In this document: positions 10,676 to 21,411 of the stretch, piece after piece
Layout: the number at the start of each line of letters is the position of its first letter
Position numbering within the stretch: the first letter of the stretch is position 1
NCBI GenBank assembly: GCA_951640165.1
Contig: OX621264.1
Span: 563,001-627,000 of the forward strand
DNA from: Pseudoips prasinana
Taxonomy: Eukaryota > Arthropoda > Insecta > Lepidoptera > Nolidae
Direction: 5' to 3'
Length of the DNA stretch: 64,000 bases
Position numbers and translations under genes: made by a program
The notes under the pieces: model-generated
Database searches by the model: none
Seen by the model: only the letters and a program-made list of their open reading frames with translations
What the model was told of the DNA's origin: nothing

Positions 10676-10776
10676 TTGATGGGTATTGTTTATATGCCGT
10701 CATATCTCGACTATTAGTCAGGACAGCTATTCGGGCGATGATTATAAGATGCGTCCTATTTTGGAAATCCTATTTT

Positions 10777-11128
10777 GACTGCCTCGTTGGTCTAGCGGTA
10801 GCGTGTTCACCCGCAGAGAACGAGGTCCTGAGTTCAAATCCTGGGTCGGGCCAAAAGTGATTTAGGGAAAAAGAAAAATTTCTCAGCATCAGCCCGAAGT
10901 CTGGGAGTTGGCGGTATTACACCTCCGTGCCTCGGAGAGCACGTAAAGCCGTCGGTCCTGTACCTGACCTCTTTTCGGTCGTGTCGCTAGGCGTCCCATC
11001 GGATAATGAGAGTGATGGAATAGAAAGTGCTCCTGTGCTTGCGCACACACTTGAGCACTATAATAGATGGCTAATCTCAGTTGAGACTGGCCGCCGTGGC
11101 CGGAATTCGGCTAGAAGGACATTATTTT
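10777..11128 (+). repeat. SINE family B, full length
   Basis: The A-box region is CTCGTTGGTCTAGCGGTAGC, and the B-box-like GAGTTCAAATCCTGG follows. The body contains GAGAGCACGTAAAGCCGTCG, and the element ends after GAGACTGGCCGCCGTGGCCG. Confidence 0.85.
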
Positions 11129-11129
11129 G

Positions 11130-11865
11130 GAAATTATAACACAGAATTGTTTAAAACATTCTGTTCCAAGTTCCTTGTGCAAATTAAAGAAAATTTGTAT
11201 AGATGAAATGATGATAGCAAAGATAATTCCTTTATGAGCTTCTTGTGTAATAAAATCATTATTTCAAAAGAAGCAAGACTGATCCTCCAAAAGTGAACCA
11301 GCCTACTGTATCTTGTCCGGCTAGCCCACAGAAATATTACTACGTGATAATATTACTTGATCACTTTCCCTCGATGGAAGAAGAAGGAAGATACTGCCAA
11401 AAAAACGTTTCTGTTTGGCATAAAATGTCATATGCGGCTTTGTTTTGTAACAAGAAAAAGTCCAAGGAAATGTTTTCTGTACTTTCGTACAAATTAAATA
11501 ACATTCAATGTGTTTCTTGGTGTTTTTAATAACTAGTAATATAATTATTAACTTTTGTATAATTTATAATTATTTCCCTTGTTTAACAAGGTACGCCAGA
11601 ACGGACAAGCACATTCAATCCTTATTTATAGGCTAATTGGTGACTTCGTGGTCACGTCGACGGACATGCTTTTCCTAGAAAAGTGAAAACAATATAATAT
11701 TTATTTTATTTTTGTGGCCTTAGAACTAATCTAGATATATCTATAAAGAAAAAAATATACAAATATCAAACTGTTTTTACTTTGCCAAATTAAGGGTTAA
11801 AATAACCACTGGTTTATTATGAATTGAAAAAAAATAGGAATGGCCACCCTGTACATACATCATCA
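11130..11865. other. AT-rich intergenic DNA
   Basis: I see no supported gene. A 78-codon ORF near 11293 has no recognisable family. Confidence 0.4.
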
Positions 11866-11945
11866 TCATCATATCAGCCGAAAGACGTCCACTGCTGGAC
11901 AAAGGCCTCCCCCAAAGACAGCCACATGCATTAACCCCCCTTGTA
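11866..11945 (-). repeat. RTE-type LINE 3' end fragment
   Basis: ATCAGCCGAAAGACGTCCAC followed by TGCTGGACAAAGGCCTCCCC is the antisense of the C-terminal QQWTSFG end seen in the better copies at 34100-34732 and 40715-41095. Confidence 0.7.
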
Positions 11946-12082
11946 CACACATATTATAGATTAATTATACCCAAACAGAACAAATATGCTAAAGATTTAT
12001 CTCATGTGGGAATGCAACATACGACCTCTGGCTCAGCAGGCAGGGTCTCTAACCCATAGACCAGCAGGCCAGCAATGTTTTC
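11945..12082 (-). repeat. tRNA-derived SINE head, family F
   Basis: On the minus strand GGCCTGCTGGTCTATGGGTT resembles an A-box region and CGTATGTTGCATTCCC a degenerate B-box. An AT-rich body follows. Confidence 0.5.
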
Positions 12083-12132
12083 TGTAATTCCCTCCTGGGT
12101 GGTGAGAGATTCAAATGAAAATTGAAGGAAGT

Positions 12133-12642
12133 GTTTGTAGTGACAACAACTACAGTATAAAACTTACTTTCTACAAATTCTCTATGATAGTGAGTGACGT
12201 TTAAAAAAGAATATAACTTCAAAATTAAGTCAAGAAATAAAATTATTTTTACATGTTAAAAAAAAAAGGTGTAGTGGCAACAACTAAACTGCGTCTCATG
12301 AAAAAAGTCCCACAGGCGCGGCGCTGACCGTCATGCGACGGAATGTTGCTTGCCTCTACTGATTTCGACTCCCATACTTTTTTAATTGTGTTTTCAACAA
12401 CACTTTAACTAATTTGAATGATAAAAATCTCGATAGCGTCCCAACTCCATAACAACTGCTGACAACGACAACATGGCCGATCTGTCATATTAGTTCCACA
12501 TTTTGCCGCGGGACTTCTTTCGTGAGATGGAGTTTACAGTATAAAACCTACTTTCTACAAATTCTCTATGATAGTGAGTGACGTTTAAAAAAGAATATAA
12601 CTTCAAAATTAAGTCAAGAAATAAAATAATTTTACATGTTAA
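12133..12642. repeat. Tandem duplication (two about 125-bp units), second unit split by a MITE
   Basis: Unit 1 (about 12133-12258) and unit 2 (about 12268-12286 plus 12535-12642) share GTAGTGACAACAACTACAG and the long stretch through TAACTTCAAAATTAAGTCAA to ACATGTTAA. Unit 2 is interrupted exactly at its TA by the MITE. Confidence 0.85.
12287..12534. mobile_element. TA-target MITE, 248 bp
   Basis: Inverted ends AACTGCGTCTCATGAAAAAA / TTCTTTCGTGAGATGGAGTT (about 25 bp, few mismatches) are flanked by TA on both sides. The uninterrupted site is preserved in the first tandem unit (AACAACTACAGTAT), which proves the borders. The superfamily is probably Tc1/mariner-like, inferred from the TA target. 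Confidence 0.85.
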
Positions 12643-12860
12643 CTCGCTTATGATTTTCTACTCCTTCTAATAATTTATTAGTCTCACCAAATTGGTGACT
12701 CCTACTAAATGTTTATTCGTAAGGTAAGTTTCCATAGAGAGCGTAAACCTAGCCTCATAGTGAGCTCGCTCTGTGTTAGTCTAGCCGGACATCACAGAGA
12801 CTGTGGGGTCTGCTTTTGCTAGTCTGTAGTTCCCTACAGTGTACTCTAGTAACAATATAT

Positions 12861-14146
12861 TAGGTCTTTACCTATGAAATTGCCGTTCTGCAGTACTGGC
12901 CATTTCAAATCAAAATAATTTTTGTTTGGCTAAGAATTCTAATTTCAAATTAATTTTATTTTAAAAACATGGATTCTTTTTTCCAAAAGTAGTCATTTCT
13001 TTATTGATTAGTGTTACATTTTCATCGCATTTCAATCTTTTTCGTCATCATGGATACGTTAAAAATTCGAGTAATTATGGAATATGAGTACCGTCGTGGC
13101 AGCAACGCGGCACAAGCGGCACGCAACATCAACGACGTTTACGGAGCTAACACTACAAACCAACGCACCACCTGTTATTGGTTTGCTCGCTTCCGTTCTG
13201 GAAATTTCGACCTGAAAAATGAACCTCGCGGTCGTCCGAAGACTTTGGTCGACAATGACGAATTAAAGGCGGTTGTGGAAGCTGATGATACACAATCTAC
13301 GGCTGAATTAGCAGCAGCTTTCGACGTTAGCGTCAAAACAATATTGGTCCATTTGCGTCAAATTGGCAAGGTAAAAAAGCTTGACAAATGGGTGCCCCAC
13401 GAACTCAATGATCGCCAGCGCGAAGTACGCGTCGAGACGTGCCTTGCACTGCTCAACAGACACACAAATGAAGGAATTTTGAACCGCATTGTTACCTGCG
13501 ATGAAAAATGGATTCTGTTTGATAACCGCAAGCGCTCAGCAAGTTGGTTGGATCCTGGTTCAGCACCTAAACAATGCCCTAAACGAAAACTTACCCCTAG
13601 AAAAGTGATGGTCACTGTTTGGTGGTCTAGCGCCGGTGTGATTCATCACAGCTTCTTACCAAACGGGGTGAGCATTACTGCAGATGTGTACTGTGAAGAA
13701 CTGAGCACAATGATGGAGAAGCTGGCGCATCTCCAACCAGCATTGGTCAATCGCTCGTCTCCGCTGCTCCTGCACGACAACGCGCGACCTCATACTGCAC
13801 AGCAGACGGTCTCCAAGTTGCAAGAACTGGGGTTGGAAGCTCGCCGTCATCCGCCCTACTCACCAGACCTTGCGCCTACAGACTACTACTTTTTCCAGAA
13901 TTTGGATAACTTCTTGGCGGGAAAAAAATTCAATACCCGAGAGGCAGTACAAAATGCCTTTGAAGAATTTGTTGCCTCCCGTCCAGCTGATTTCTTTAAG
14001 AAGGGCATCAATAAACTGCCACTGCGATGGCAAAGATGCATTGATTGCATGGGTGATTACTTCGATTAATACAAATAAAAAAATTCATGAAAAAAATTCG
14101 TTTAAATTTTTTCATACAAAACGGCAATTTCATAGGTAAAGACCTA
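12861..14146 (+). mobile_element. Mariner transposon, about 1.29 kb, structurally complete
   Basis: The ends TAGGTCTTTACCTATGAAAT and ATTTCATAGGTAAAGACCTA are perfect inverted repeats of at least 26 bp, bordered by TA. The single ORF is uninterrupted. Size, inverted repeats and ORF all match a canonical mariner, so this copy may be recent or active. Confidence 0.95.
13050..14069 (+). CDS. Mariner transposase, intact, DD34D
   Basis: The 339-residue transposase cuts and pastes the element at TA dinucleotides. Start 13050 (MDTLKIRVIM) is chosen over the upstream in-frame 13011 ATG because it matches the usual mariner N-terminus. The N-terminal half holds two helix-turn-helix units for inverted-repeat binding, with the linker motif GRPK at 61-64. 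WVPHEL, which precedes the catalytic core, is at 114-119. The catalytic triad is D151 (TCDEKW), D243 (HDNARPHTA) and D278 (YSPDLAPTDY); 34 residues separate the last two, as the DD34D family requires. The C-terminus (WQRCIDCMGDYFD) ends as in cecropia-type mariners, the clade of Hsmar1. There are no stops or frameshifts. Clade assignment is from memory of conserved blocks; activity is inferred from intactness only. Confidence 0.95.
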   Translation: MDTLKIRVIMEYEYRRGSNAAQAARNINDVYGANTTNQRTTCYWFARFRSGNFDLKNEPRGRPKTLVDNDELKAVVEADDTQSTAELAAAFDVSVKTILVHLRQIGKVKKLDKWVPHELNDRQREVRVETCLALLNRHTNEGILNRIVTCDEKWILFDNRKRSASWLDPGSAPKQCPKRKLTPRKVMVTVWWSSAGVIHHSFLPNGVSITADVYCEELSTMMEKLAHLQPALVNRSSPLLLHDNARPHTAQQTVSKLQELGLEARRHPPYSPDLAPTDYYFFQNLDNFLAGKKFNTREAVQNAFEEFVASRPADFFKKGINKLPLRWQRCIDCMGDYFD

Positions 14147-14235
14147 TTATATGTGGGGCGGGCAGCCACAAGCAGGGCAGGCCGGGGGCGTACCAGACAC
14201 TGTCAGCACCTGCAACATTCTGTACCGGACTGATT

Positions 14236-14660
14236 TCTTCTTTATCTGGATATGTTGAAACCGGTAGTAGATGAACCCACTGAGTTTGTTTCGCTGAGTC
14301 TTCTCAGTTGGGCCCATTGGATCCGGTGATAGCATTAAAGCGCGACCGTCATTATTGACACAAGGTCCGTCATAATAATAATACTTTAATATAGACAGAA
14401 CCATTGACAATATGTAGTAAAAATATTAGACTTAAACTAGATAATTAAACATAATCTCTTGACAATCACTAGATACGAGCTAGCTAAATATCATTGCTAT
14501 AATAAAATAAATTTTAGAAATGTTTTCATACAATGTGTACCTAAATATCTGTTACTAGAAATAATAATGTATACAATTATATTACTACAAACATGTTCTG
14601 ACTATTTACAAGCGCTTTTTTAAAGTCTACGTGAATATAAACCTTTTTTATTTTTTTATT
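14236..14660 (+). repeat. Repeat family D (LINE-tail-like), copy 1
   Basis: GAAACCGGTAGTAGATGAAC and CCCATTGGATCCGGTGATAG blocks are followed by an AT-rich tail ending ACAAGCGCTTTTTTAAAGTC and AACCTTTTTTA. Copies are at 19483 (minus), 33035, 43893 (minus) and 58330. The constant 3' end and variable 5' end suggest retroposition. Confidence 0.7.
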
Positions 14661-14687
14661 TTATTTTAAGACCGGCATATTATTACA

Positions 14688-15310
14688 TGGTTGCCAATCC
14701 GCCTTCGTCGGAATGCTCATGTACTTTCTTTATTATATAACACTCTCTTTAACCCCGCTACACCTATATACCTTATAAACTGTTTCGAGTTTCTCTGTGA
14801 TACGCATACCAGATTCCTAAGATCATCACACAACCTAAAGCTGCATACTCCTATGCACTCTACAATATTTATGAGCAAGTCATTCTCAGTACAAGCAGTA
14901 CAATTGTGGAATTCCTTGCCAGTTACTATCAGACGTGCCCAAACTCTTACCACGTTCAATAAAGCAGTTAAAGAGCACTACCTACGTTTGTAAAGTCACC
15001 TATTGTCTACTACAATATTTATGTATTTTTTAAGTTGTATAGTATGCACTGTACTGTATTTATCCATAGTATTATTATATCTATATATTTATGTATATGT
15101 TTATATTTATTCATGTTTTTATACTTATCTACTTTTTAATTTGTTGCACACCTACTATTTTTAAAATAATTACAGCTCCTATCCATCCAAAGGTTGTCTG
15201 GAAGAAATCGCTTGATGCGATAAGACCGCCCATTGTACATGATTGTGTTATTAGTGTTCTATGAATTTGTCGTGTGTGAGTGTGTACAATAAAGAGTATT
15301 AAATTCTATT
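14688..15310 (+). pseudogene. CR1-like LINE (family B), 3' end with ORF2 C-terminus
   Basis: The 5'-truncated copy carries the last about 100 residues of ORF2 (ends FNKAVKEHYLRL, stop about 14993). An untranslated tail follows containing GGTTGTCTGGAAGAAATCGC, GATAAGACCGCCCATTGTAC and AATAAAGAGTATT. The C-terminus and tail match the longer copy at 35060-37620. Confidence 0.8.
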
Positions 15311-15920
15311 ATTACTGTGAATTATCGAATACCTCGCGGAAACTACTTTTCGGAACTACTGTGTAGGTACGTGGCTTGACGCGCGACTTTTCCACTACTA
15401 GCAAAGCCATGTGATGACGGTCGCAATAAGCCTGGCCAATGTTTTATTCTGGATATGCGAAAGTAATCTAGAAGAAAATACAAGAACATCTGCAATTTAC
15501 TTTTTTTATATTCCTAAAGACAGCTGAGATAATAGCAATCAAAGTACGCATTTTCGAGCGATATTATTTCAAACCGCAAGCGGCGTTTGATCGCGCTGTG
15601 ACGTCACGTGTCCCCTCACGCAGCGCGCCGGCCGCTTTGCGGGCATAAATCTAGGTACTATTCATTTAATCACCGCTGCTGGTGGCTCGTACTTGCGATT
15701 TTATTACGAGAAAATTATTAGAAAATGCTGAGCAGTGCCCAAGAGTTTTAATTCAAATGTTAACACACCCAAAAAGTGTTTTTAGTATACCTAAAAATCC
15801 TATGATAAGGAAGAAATAGGTGACCGCAATACGCAGGCAGGATTCAATAGGACTGAAAACTATTGCATTTTGTTATGAATATTATTTTGATGTCAATAAC
15901 AATTGTATATACTTTTCTCA
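15311..15920. other. Intergenic DNA with a GC-rich promoter-like patch
   Basis: About 15555-15790 contains TGACGTCACGTG, CGCGCCGGCC, a TATA-like GCATAAAT and a following ATG (MLSSAQEF then stop). This could be the 5' end of a transposon or a dead promoter. I see no full gene. Confidence 0.3.
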
Positions 15921-15924
15921 TATA

Positions 15925-15977
15925 GCACTACGTTATCTATTGGTGCATTTTATAATCACCAATAGATAACGTAGTGC
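15925..15977. repeat. Perfect hairpin, 21-bp arms, 11-nt loop
   Basis: GCACTACGTTATCTATTGGT and its reverse complement flank CATTTTATAAT. Confidence 0.88.
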
Positions 15978-15988
15978 GTCATCGTCTA

Positions 15989-16016
15989 TCCTTAAATGAC
16001 CTTTGTCATTTAAGGA
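15989..16016. repeat. Perfect hairpin, 12-bp arms, loop CTTT
   Basis: TCCTTAAATGAC / GTCATTTAAGGA lies 12 bp after the previous hairpin. Confidence 0.8.
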
Positions 16017-16338
16017 TTTTACAAATTAATCTTATAACAAATAGTTTATTGATTCTTCTAAATAAGAGACATTAATATTGTTATTATGTATCAGGAACCT
16101 TGACATCAGGATGTTATAATAAATAGATAAACCAACCATGTCGTATTTTTTTAATGAGAATAGGTGAATGTTACCTAACCTAATACCTACTGACCTAGAT
16201 TAAACATGGGATATTTGGAAAAATATATTTTACCTACTTATACAATATTTCGTTATTATTATCTACTTTGACTTTAACCACTAATACTTAATAAGTAAAA
16301 ATAGGCATGTTGAATATAAGTGAAGTAAAATTGACTGC

Positions 16339-16502
16339 AAGTGTGGCACAGCGGCTAACACAATCGCCGCTGTGTGTCCGAGGTTTGATTCCCGCACCGG
16401 ACAACTATTTGTGTAACCAGTAAATATAGTTGTTCAGAGTTTGGATGTAATTTGTGTCCGTCTATTATATGTTTGTAAAGTATTATAGTATTATTATTGT
16501 CT
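16339..16502 (+). repeat. tRNA-headed SINE, family G
   Basis: The head GTGGCACAGCGGCTAACAC is followed by the B-box-like GAGGTTTGATTCCCGC, the body GACAACTATTTGTGTAACC and a TGTTTGTAAAGTA tail. Other copies are near 18484, 25872 and 41099. Confidence 0.7.
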
Positions 16503-17535
16503 TTGAATAAAAAACGTTAAGAATGACAGTGGTATTAATCTACAGCTGTTAGCGTGCCGCTGAGTATAGTACCTACCTTCGTGCGTTAGTATACTTGGAG
16601 ATGGTGTACAACTTTTTACAAACATTTTGCTAGAAATATAATAGTATCGGCCCTCATTTTATCGTAAATACTACAATACATATCGTTAACGCTTTTGAAG
16701 ATTTACACAGAGTGAGTTTATCCTCTGCCGTTTGGTCTTATTTTGGTCGTCTATAATGGCATCAAAATTTTGAATTATATGTAAATATAAAAAGGTACCT
16801 ACTTATATTTTGATTTTATTTTATATTAGTTTAGTTAGTTCTTTATTACATTTAATAAAAAAGGTGCTGAAAACAAAAAATAAGTAAGTAACTAAGTCGA
16901 CAGCATTATTGGTAGACTAAGAAACTTTGGATTCTTGACGCCGCATGTTAAAGTCAATCAAAGTTTGTCAGTCGTGTAAGGAAATCTTCCACTTCCAGGG
17001 TGCAGATATATGTAACTCACAAGGTATTTAACAGGTTGATGTAATACAATAATAACAAATTAATAAATAAAGCTATGATACAAGTACAGCGCGCGCGCGT
17101 CTTCTCTTCAATGTATGGCGCGGGGCACGAGCGCACGGAGCGACCCGACAGCTGACGTCACGCGTCGAGCGCGCGATATCTTGGAAATTTAAAAGTGCTC
17201 AAAACTTCTCACAGTCATAACTTCCGTAATACTGCATTGATTTACGTGAAATAAAGACTAATCTAATGTACGTAATTTAATCTTTATTGTTAAGTAGCTT
17301 TTAGTGCAATATTCGCATGTGTTGGTCACCCTCATTAAACAATAGATTTACAGAAAACGACAACTCATTTACTCATTAAGCCATCAGTTTATATAGCTTT
17401 ACACATACATACACAAATAGACCATTGTATTGCACAATTTCTTACCGGACACGGCATTATTAAAAGTAAATTGTTTAGTTTCAAATTGGTATCTTCACCA
17501 ATCTGTATTTGCTGAACTTCCTATAGTAAATATGA
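16503..17535. other. Intergenic DNA, no gene seen
   Basis: Mostly AT-rich. A CpG-rich patch at 17085-17175 (GCGCGCGCGCG, GCTGACGTCACGCGTCGAG) stands out, but no ORF follows it. Confidence 0.35.
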
Positions 17536-17718
17536 ACAAAACGCTCACCACATACTTTGGGAGTGTGGTCTTTGCCAAAATAAGCGGGATATTATGTTTA
17601 ATAGCTTGCAACCAATATCTGGAGTAGTTTATTGTAGGGATCTTGTAGCAACAAGGAACAACTTCCGTGCGTTTAAGCGCTTTTGCCATACCTACTATTG
17701 GAATCAAGTATAACAGCT
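17536..17718 (+). pseudogene. LINE ORF2 C-terminal fragment
   Basis: One frame reads HTLWECGLCQNKRDIMF then RDLVATRNNFRAFKRFC to a stop. This resembles the extreme C-terminus of insect non-LTR retrotransposon ORF2. The 5' part is missing. Confidence 0.5.
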
Positions 17719-17779
17719 CACTTAGGACCCTTAAATTGATCCTCGGTGCTTTTGCAGCTGGCTTCTTAGTTGTTAATTC

Positions 17780-18025
17780 TCTCGTTTTATGAGGTTATAG
17801 CCTCGTTATATCATTCTGTCTCCCACTTTGATCTGGAGGGAAGTGGAACTGTACATTTTCTAACTCCTTGTTCTTTCTGATTAAATTCGTTGCGTGATCC
17901 AAGACAGTTAAAGCGATTCCCTGGGACATGCCTGAGCCTCACCGCTCAGTGTCATTCCATTGTGTGCTACTGTTGATCCTGGCTTACAGGAGTTGCAGTG
18001 GTGGGTAAGAGGGAGGGACAAGTCC
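17780..18025 (-). repeat. Dispersed repeat H (SINE/LINE tail type)
   Basis: CACCGCTCAGTGTCATTCCA and TGGCTTACAGGAGTTGCAGT recur at 22235-22290 and, reversed, at 61255-61420. Confidence 0.6.
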
Positions 18026-18483
18026 CGAAAAAAAATACATAAAGAAGTGCATAGACATTTGCACCCACACTACACTATACCTACAGAGAGAGATAAGACT
18101 TTTCAGAACTCTTATTGGCTGGACAGAGAGCATTCCCGCTACCACTACTTCATATCTGCCTTATACCTTCGCCATACCTAAGTATTTATAAGTCTTTAAT
18201 GCACAGACAGAACTCAAGTGGATGGAATCTGAAAGTTTAAACGTTAATTAGGTTCTGTCTGTTTTCACACCTGTGTTCAGAGACAACCTAAAGTGAATGG
18301 AATCTGAAAGTGTATCTATGCCTAGCATTAGCGCGAAAGAGAGACCTCAATAGACAATACAACACACCTGTTTGTCTAAACCTAAACACAGGTGTGATAT
18401 ATATTATCTATGGAGGTATATATTTTGCGCTAATGCTAGTCATAAGTTGACATATCAACCTAAAAACGAGGGTGTCCTCTTGT

Positions 18484-18612
18484 TTCGTGTTCGAACGCCG
18501 GACAGCACAACTATTTGTGTGACCCACAAATGGTTGTTCAGAGTCTAGTTGTGATGGTCTGTGACTTTCATGCTTGTAAAGTACCTACACGGCGATATAG
18601 GGATTTATTTCC
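18484..18612 (+). repeat. SINE family G, degenerate copy
   Basis: GTTCGAACGCCGGACAGCAC then CAACTATTTGTGTGACCC and TTGTAAAGTACCT match the 16339 copy. Confidence 0.6.
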
Positions 18613-18639
18613 GCAGTGATACGTTGTCAAAATGATGTC

Positions 18640-18755
18640 GTTTTGGTCGAATTCCAGCCATGGCGGCCAAACTCCACGGTGACTAGCCAATGCACAAATA
18701 TGTGCGCCAGCACAGGTGCGCTGTCCTCTTACTCTCAAGAACACATGGGACGCGC
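18640..18755 (-). repeat. SINE family B, 3' fragment
   Basis: It is a diverged antisense match to the distal half of the 985-1336 copy (CATGGCGGCC, GACTAGCCAATGC, ACACATGGGACGCGCTA). Confidence 0.5.
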
Positions 18756-18808
18756 TAATTCAAAATATTTATTTCGGAAAAATATCCATATAATGTTAGT
18801 ATAACTTA

Positions 18809-19053
18809 GCCTAATGTTAGTATCAATTACATTAAGGGTGTCTGGACTCTTACCCACCTGTATAAAAGGGGAGAATCCCACCGCTCAGAAAACTCATTCA
18901 GGATGCCATTGGAGGAGAAGCGCAAGCGCCACCACATGATCGCGGCGAATCTGTCGACGCACGACTCCGCGAACATCCCCGACGTGCTACACCGCCACGG
19001 CAACCCCATTCGGCTAACCGACACCACCGGAAAAGCTTTAAGTGCTCTGTGAT
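18809..19053 (+). CDS. Unidentified coding-like fragment
   Basis: An open frame runs from after a TAG at about 18806 to TGA at about 19051 (ATG at 18903). It encodes a strongly protein-like sequence with MPLEEKRKRHHMIAANL, then STHDSANIPDVLHRHGNPIR and LTDTTGKAL. It is GC-richer than its surroundings, like the host exons here. ATTCAG before GATGCC could be a splice acceptor, but there is no pyrimidine tract and no clear donor. It may be an exon, a retrocopy fragment or an unknown element. I do not recognise the family. Confidence 0.4.
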
Positions 19054-19087
19054 AACACTCCTCAGTCCCTTATTATGAAATTTCAAA

Positions 19088-19965
19088 CAAAAAACCGGCC
19101 AAGTGCGAGTCGGTCTCTCCCATGAAGGGTTCCGCAGCAGCAAGTATTTCAGTTGATTAAATGAAAGGTAAATTGCGGTTTACGATTTATGACGCATTAA
19201 AAGAAAACTACTTACTAGATCTCGTTCAAACCAATTTTCGTTGTTAGTTTACATAGTAATGTACATCACTATTTTTTTTTCAGTTTTATCATTCTCTTAT
19301 TTTAGAAGTTACAGGGGGGGGGGGGGGACACTCATTTTTCCACTTTGGAAGTGTCTCTCGCGCAAATTATACAGTTTAGAAAAAAATGATATTAGGAATT
19401 TCAATATCATTTTTGAAGACCTATCCATAGATACCCCACATGTATGGGTACGATCAAAAAAAAATAAATTTGAGTTTCAGTTCAGTGATAAAAAAAAAGG
19501 TTTTTATTCACGTAGACTTTAAAAAAGCGCTTGTAAATAGTCAGAACATATTCGTAGTAATATATAATTAATTTATAATTATTTCTAGATACATATAGAT
19601 ATTTAGGTACACGGATTGTAGGAAATAATTGACAATAAGAAATTATTTTATAACAGTAACGATATTTAACTAACTTAAATTAAGTTATTGTCAAGGATCA
19701 TGTGTAGGTTTAATTATCAAAATTTTAAATTTTAGCTATATTTTTACTATGTATGGGGAACCCCTAAATTATAATTCTTGTTCCATTTTGGTGTGAAAAT
19801 CTTAATGCGGTTCACATAATACATCTACTTACCAAGTTTCAACAGTACAGCTCGTATAGTTTCGGAAAAAAGTGGCTGTGACATACGGACGGACGGACAG
19901 ACAGACAGACATGACGAATCTATAAGGGTTCCGTTTTTTGCCATTTGGCTACGGAACCCTAAAAA
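19088..19965 (+). mobile_element. Dispersed element 'GGCCAAGTGCGAGTCGG', split by repeat D
   Basis: It begins AACCGGCCAAGTGCGAGTCG and AAGGGTTCCG and ends TAAGGGTTCCGTTTTTTGCC then GGCTACGGAACCCT. The AGGGTTCCGTA / TACGGAACCCT blocks are inverted. A minus-strand repeat D copy (about 19483-19740) interrupts it. Other copies are at 42798-43052 and 45898-46487. Confidence 0.75.
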
Positions 19966-21017
19966 TGGACTCTTCACTCGCCTTAGGAAACGTCTATTGT
20001 AATTCGTTGCCTGTTTTCTATTTCTATTGGGCTAGACTGCCAATCGGCCTTCATTTTATTATGTTCTATTAAATACATCCTTGTAGCGTTGCAAATTTAG
20101 TACTCCCGCTTCCTCATCACCATTACGCGGTCACAGTCAGGAGAGGCTTTGGTTTAAAAAGAATATTGGAACGAAGTTCCTTATCGCGCGTTGTGAAAGG
20201 GGGCTGGACGGAAAAAATTGTTACGAAAAGTTTTCACGACACTTTGCAGCTGTGCGGCGTGCGCATGTTTCTCTGTCTGTCTCTCTCTCTCTCTCTCTTA
20301 TAGAAAGCAAGCCAGATATTTTCATTTCTATTTCGCATTGAACAGTGTGGTGTCGCGACGATTAATTTTGTTGAGTGTATACAGGATTTTTGTACATAAT
20401 AAATAATAAGAAATAACTTCGTTCCATCCGGGTGTCCCTTGACACCTCTCAAGTTTTGTATTTACTGGACATAAATTCCAGGGTCCAAAGTACGGTCTGC
20501 AAATTGCAACCGTACCTCAACATCGCACCTACCGGTACCTGGTTGGTGGTCACCGACACAGCCACACTACAGACCAGCCTTATCCCAGTGGGTCATCCTC
20601 CGGCCTGGCCACCTCCTGGATCTCCGCGTGGTCACCGTCATCGTCGAAGCCAGGAGCGTCTTATTATCTTATCTTTGATGGGGTGTACTTGCGTACAGCA
20701 CTTCGACCCTTCAGGATCTTTTGTACTAACCCCACTGGTTTTTATTCTATCCCTAGAGCCCTGAATGAAGTCTTCACATTATCCAGTACGCTTCTTAGGG
20801 GTAGATCCTTGTAGTCTCCTGGTTCTGGATATGCCAGCCCCAGGATGGCCATTCCAGCCAGCCAGGAGAGTACTTGGCGCACCTACCACCATAGGGCATA
20901 AATAATTGACGGGCTTTTTAGTACCTATGACCATTTAACTTTTTAAATAAATTTGTAAGTGGTGAGAGTAGTGGTTTTGTTCAATTTAAGTTACGAACCA
21001 CACGCGCACCCTCTTAA
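19966..21017. other. Intergenic DNA with one unassigned ORF
   Basis: A TC microsatellite is at 20278-20299. A 110-codon frame at 20432-20764 shows locally repeated GTGGTCACCG words and proline/arginine-rich translation. I cannot assign it; a decayed retroelement is possible. Confidence 0.3.
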
Positions 21018-21379
21018 ATAACGCACACCCTCAAACACCCCAATTAGAATATTATGTTGTAATCATAATACATACACTGAATTTTTTATTTAACATGTAT
21101 ATGCATTATTATTTACTAAATTAGTTTCTTGGAATAAAGTTTATTTTTCTTTATTTTGTATTAAATGACGGAATTTGTATGAATACAAATAAAACTGCGG
21201 TTTATTAGTCTTATTACTTTGACTTACGGTCCATTTCAATTGGTTTTGACTCTGTAGAGTCAAAACAATAATTTCCGTAGTTTTAATTATTTTGGAATAA
21301 AAAAAGATATAAATCAATTCAGTAAAGGATTCTGAACAAACTATTTTCAGGAAGTGCGTTAATTACGTTACATGTTGTA
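21018..21379. mobile_element. MITE family 'TACAACATG', copy 2 (inverted, one end eroded)
   Basis: The right end GTGCGTTAATTACGTTACAT GTTGTA is intact. The left end keeps only AACGCACACCCTCAAACACC. The interior matches copies 1 and 3. Confidence 0.7.
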
Positions 21380-21411
21380 GTAATATAGCTTATCCATCCG
21401 AATAACACATC

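Noticed and set aside
13358..13850. Minus-strand ORFs inside the mariner
   Set aside because: They are antisense shadows of the transposase gene.
20432..20764. 110-codon ORF as a host gene
   Set aside because: There is no recognisable domain, the proline/arginine-rich translation depends on local repeats, and no splice or promoter context was found.
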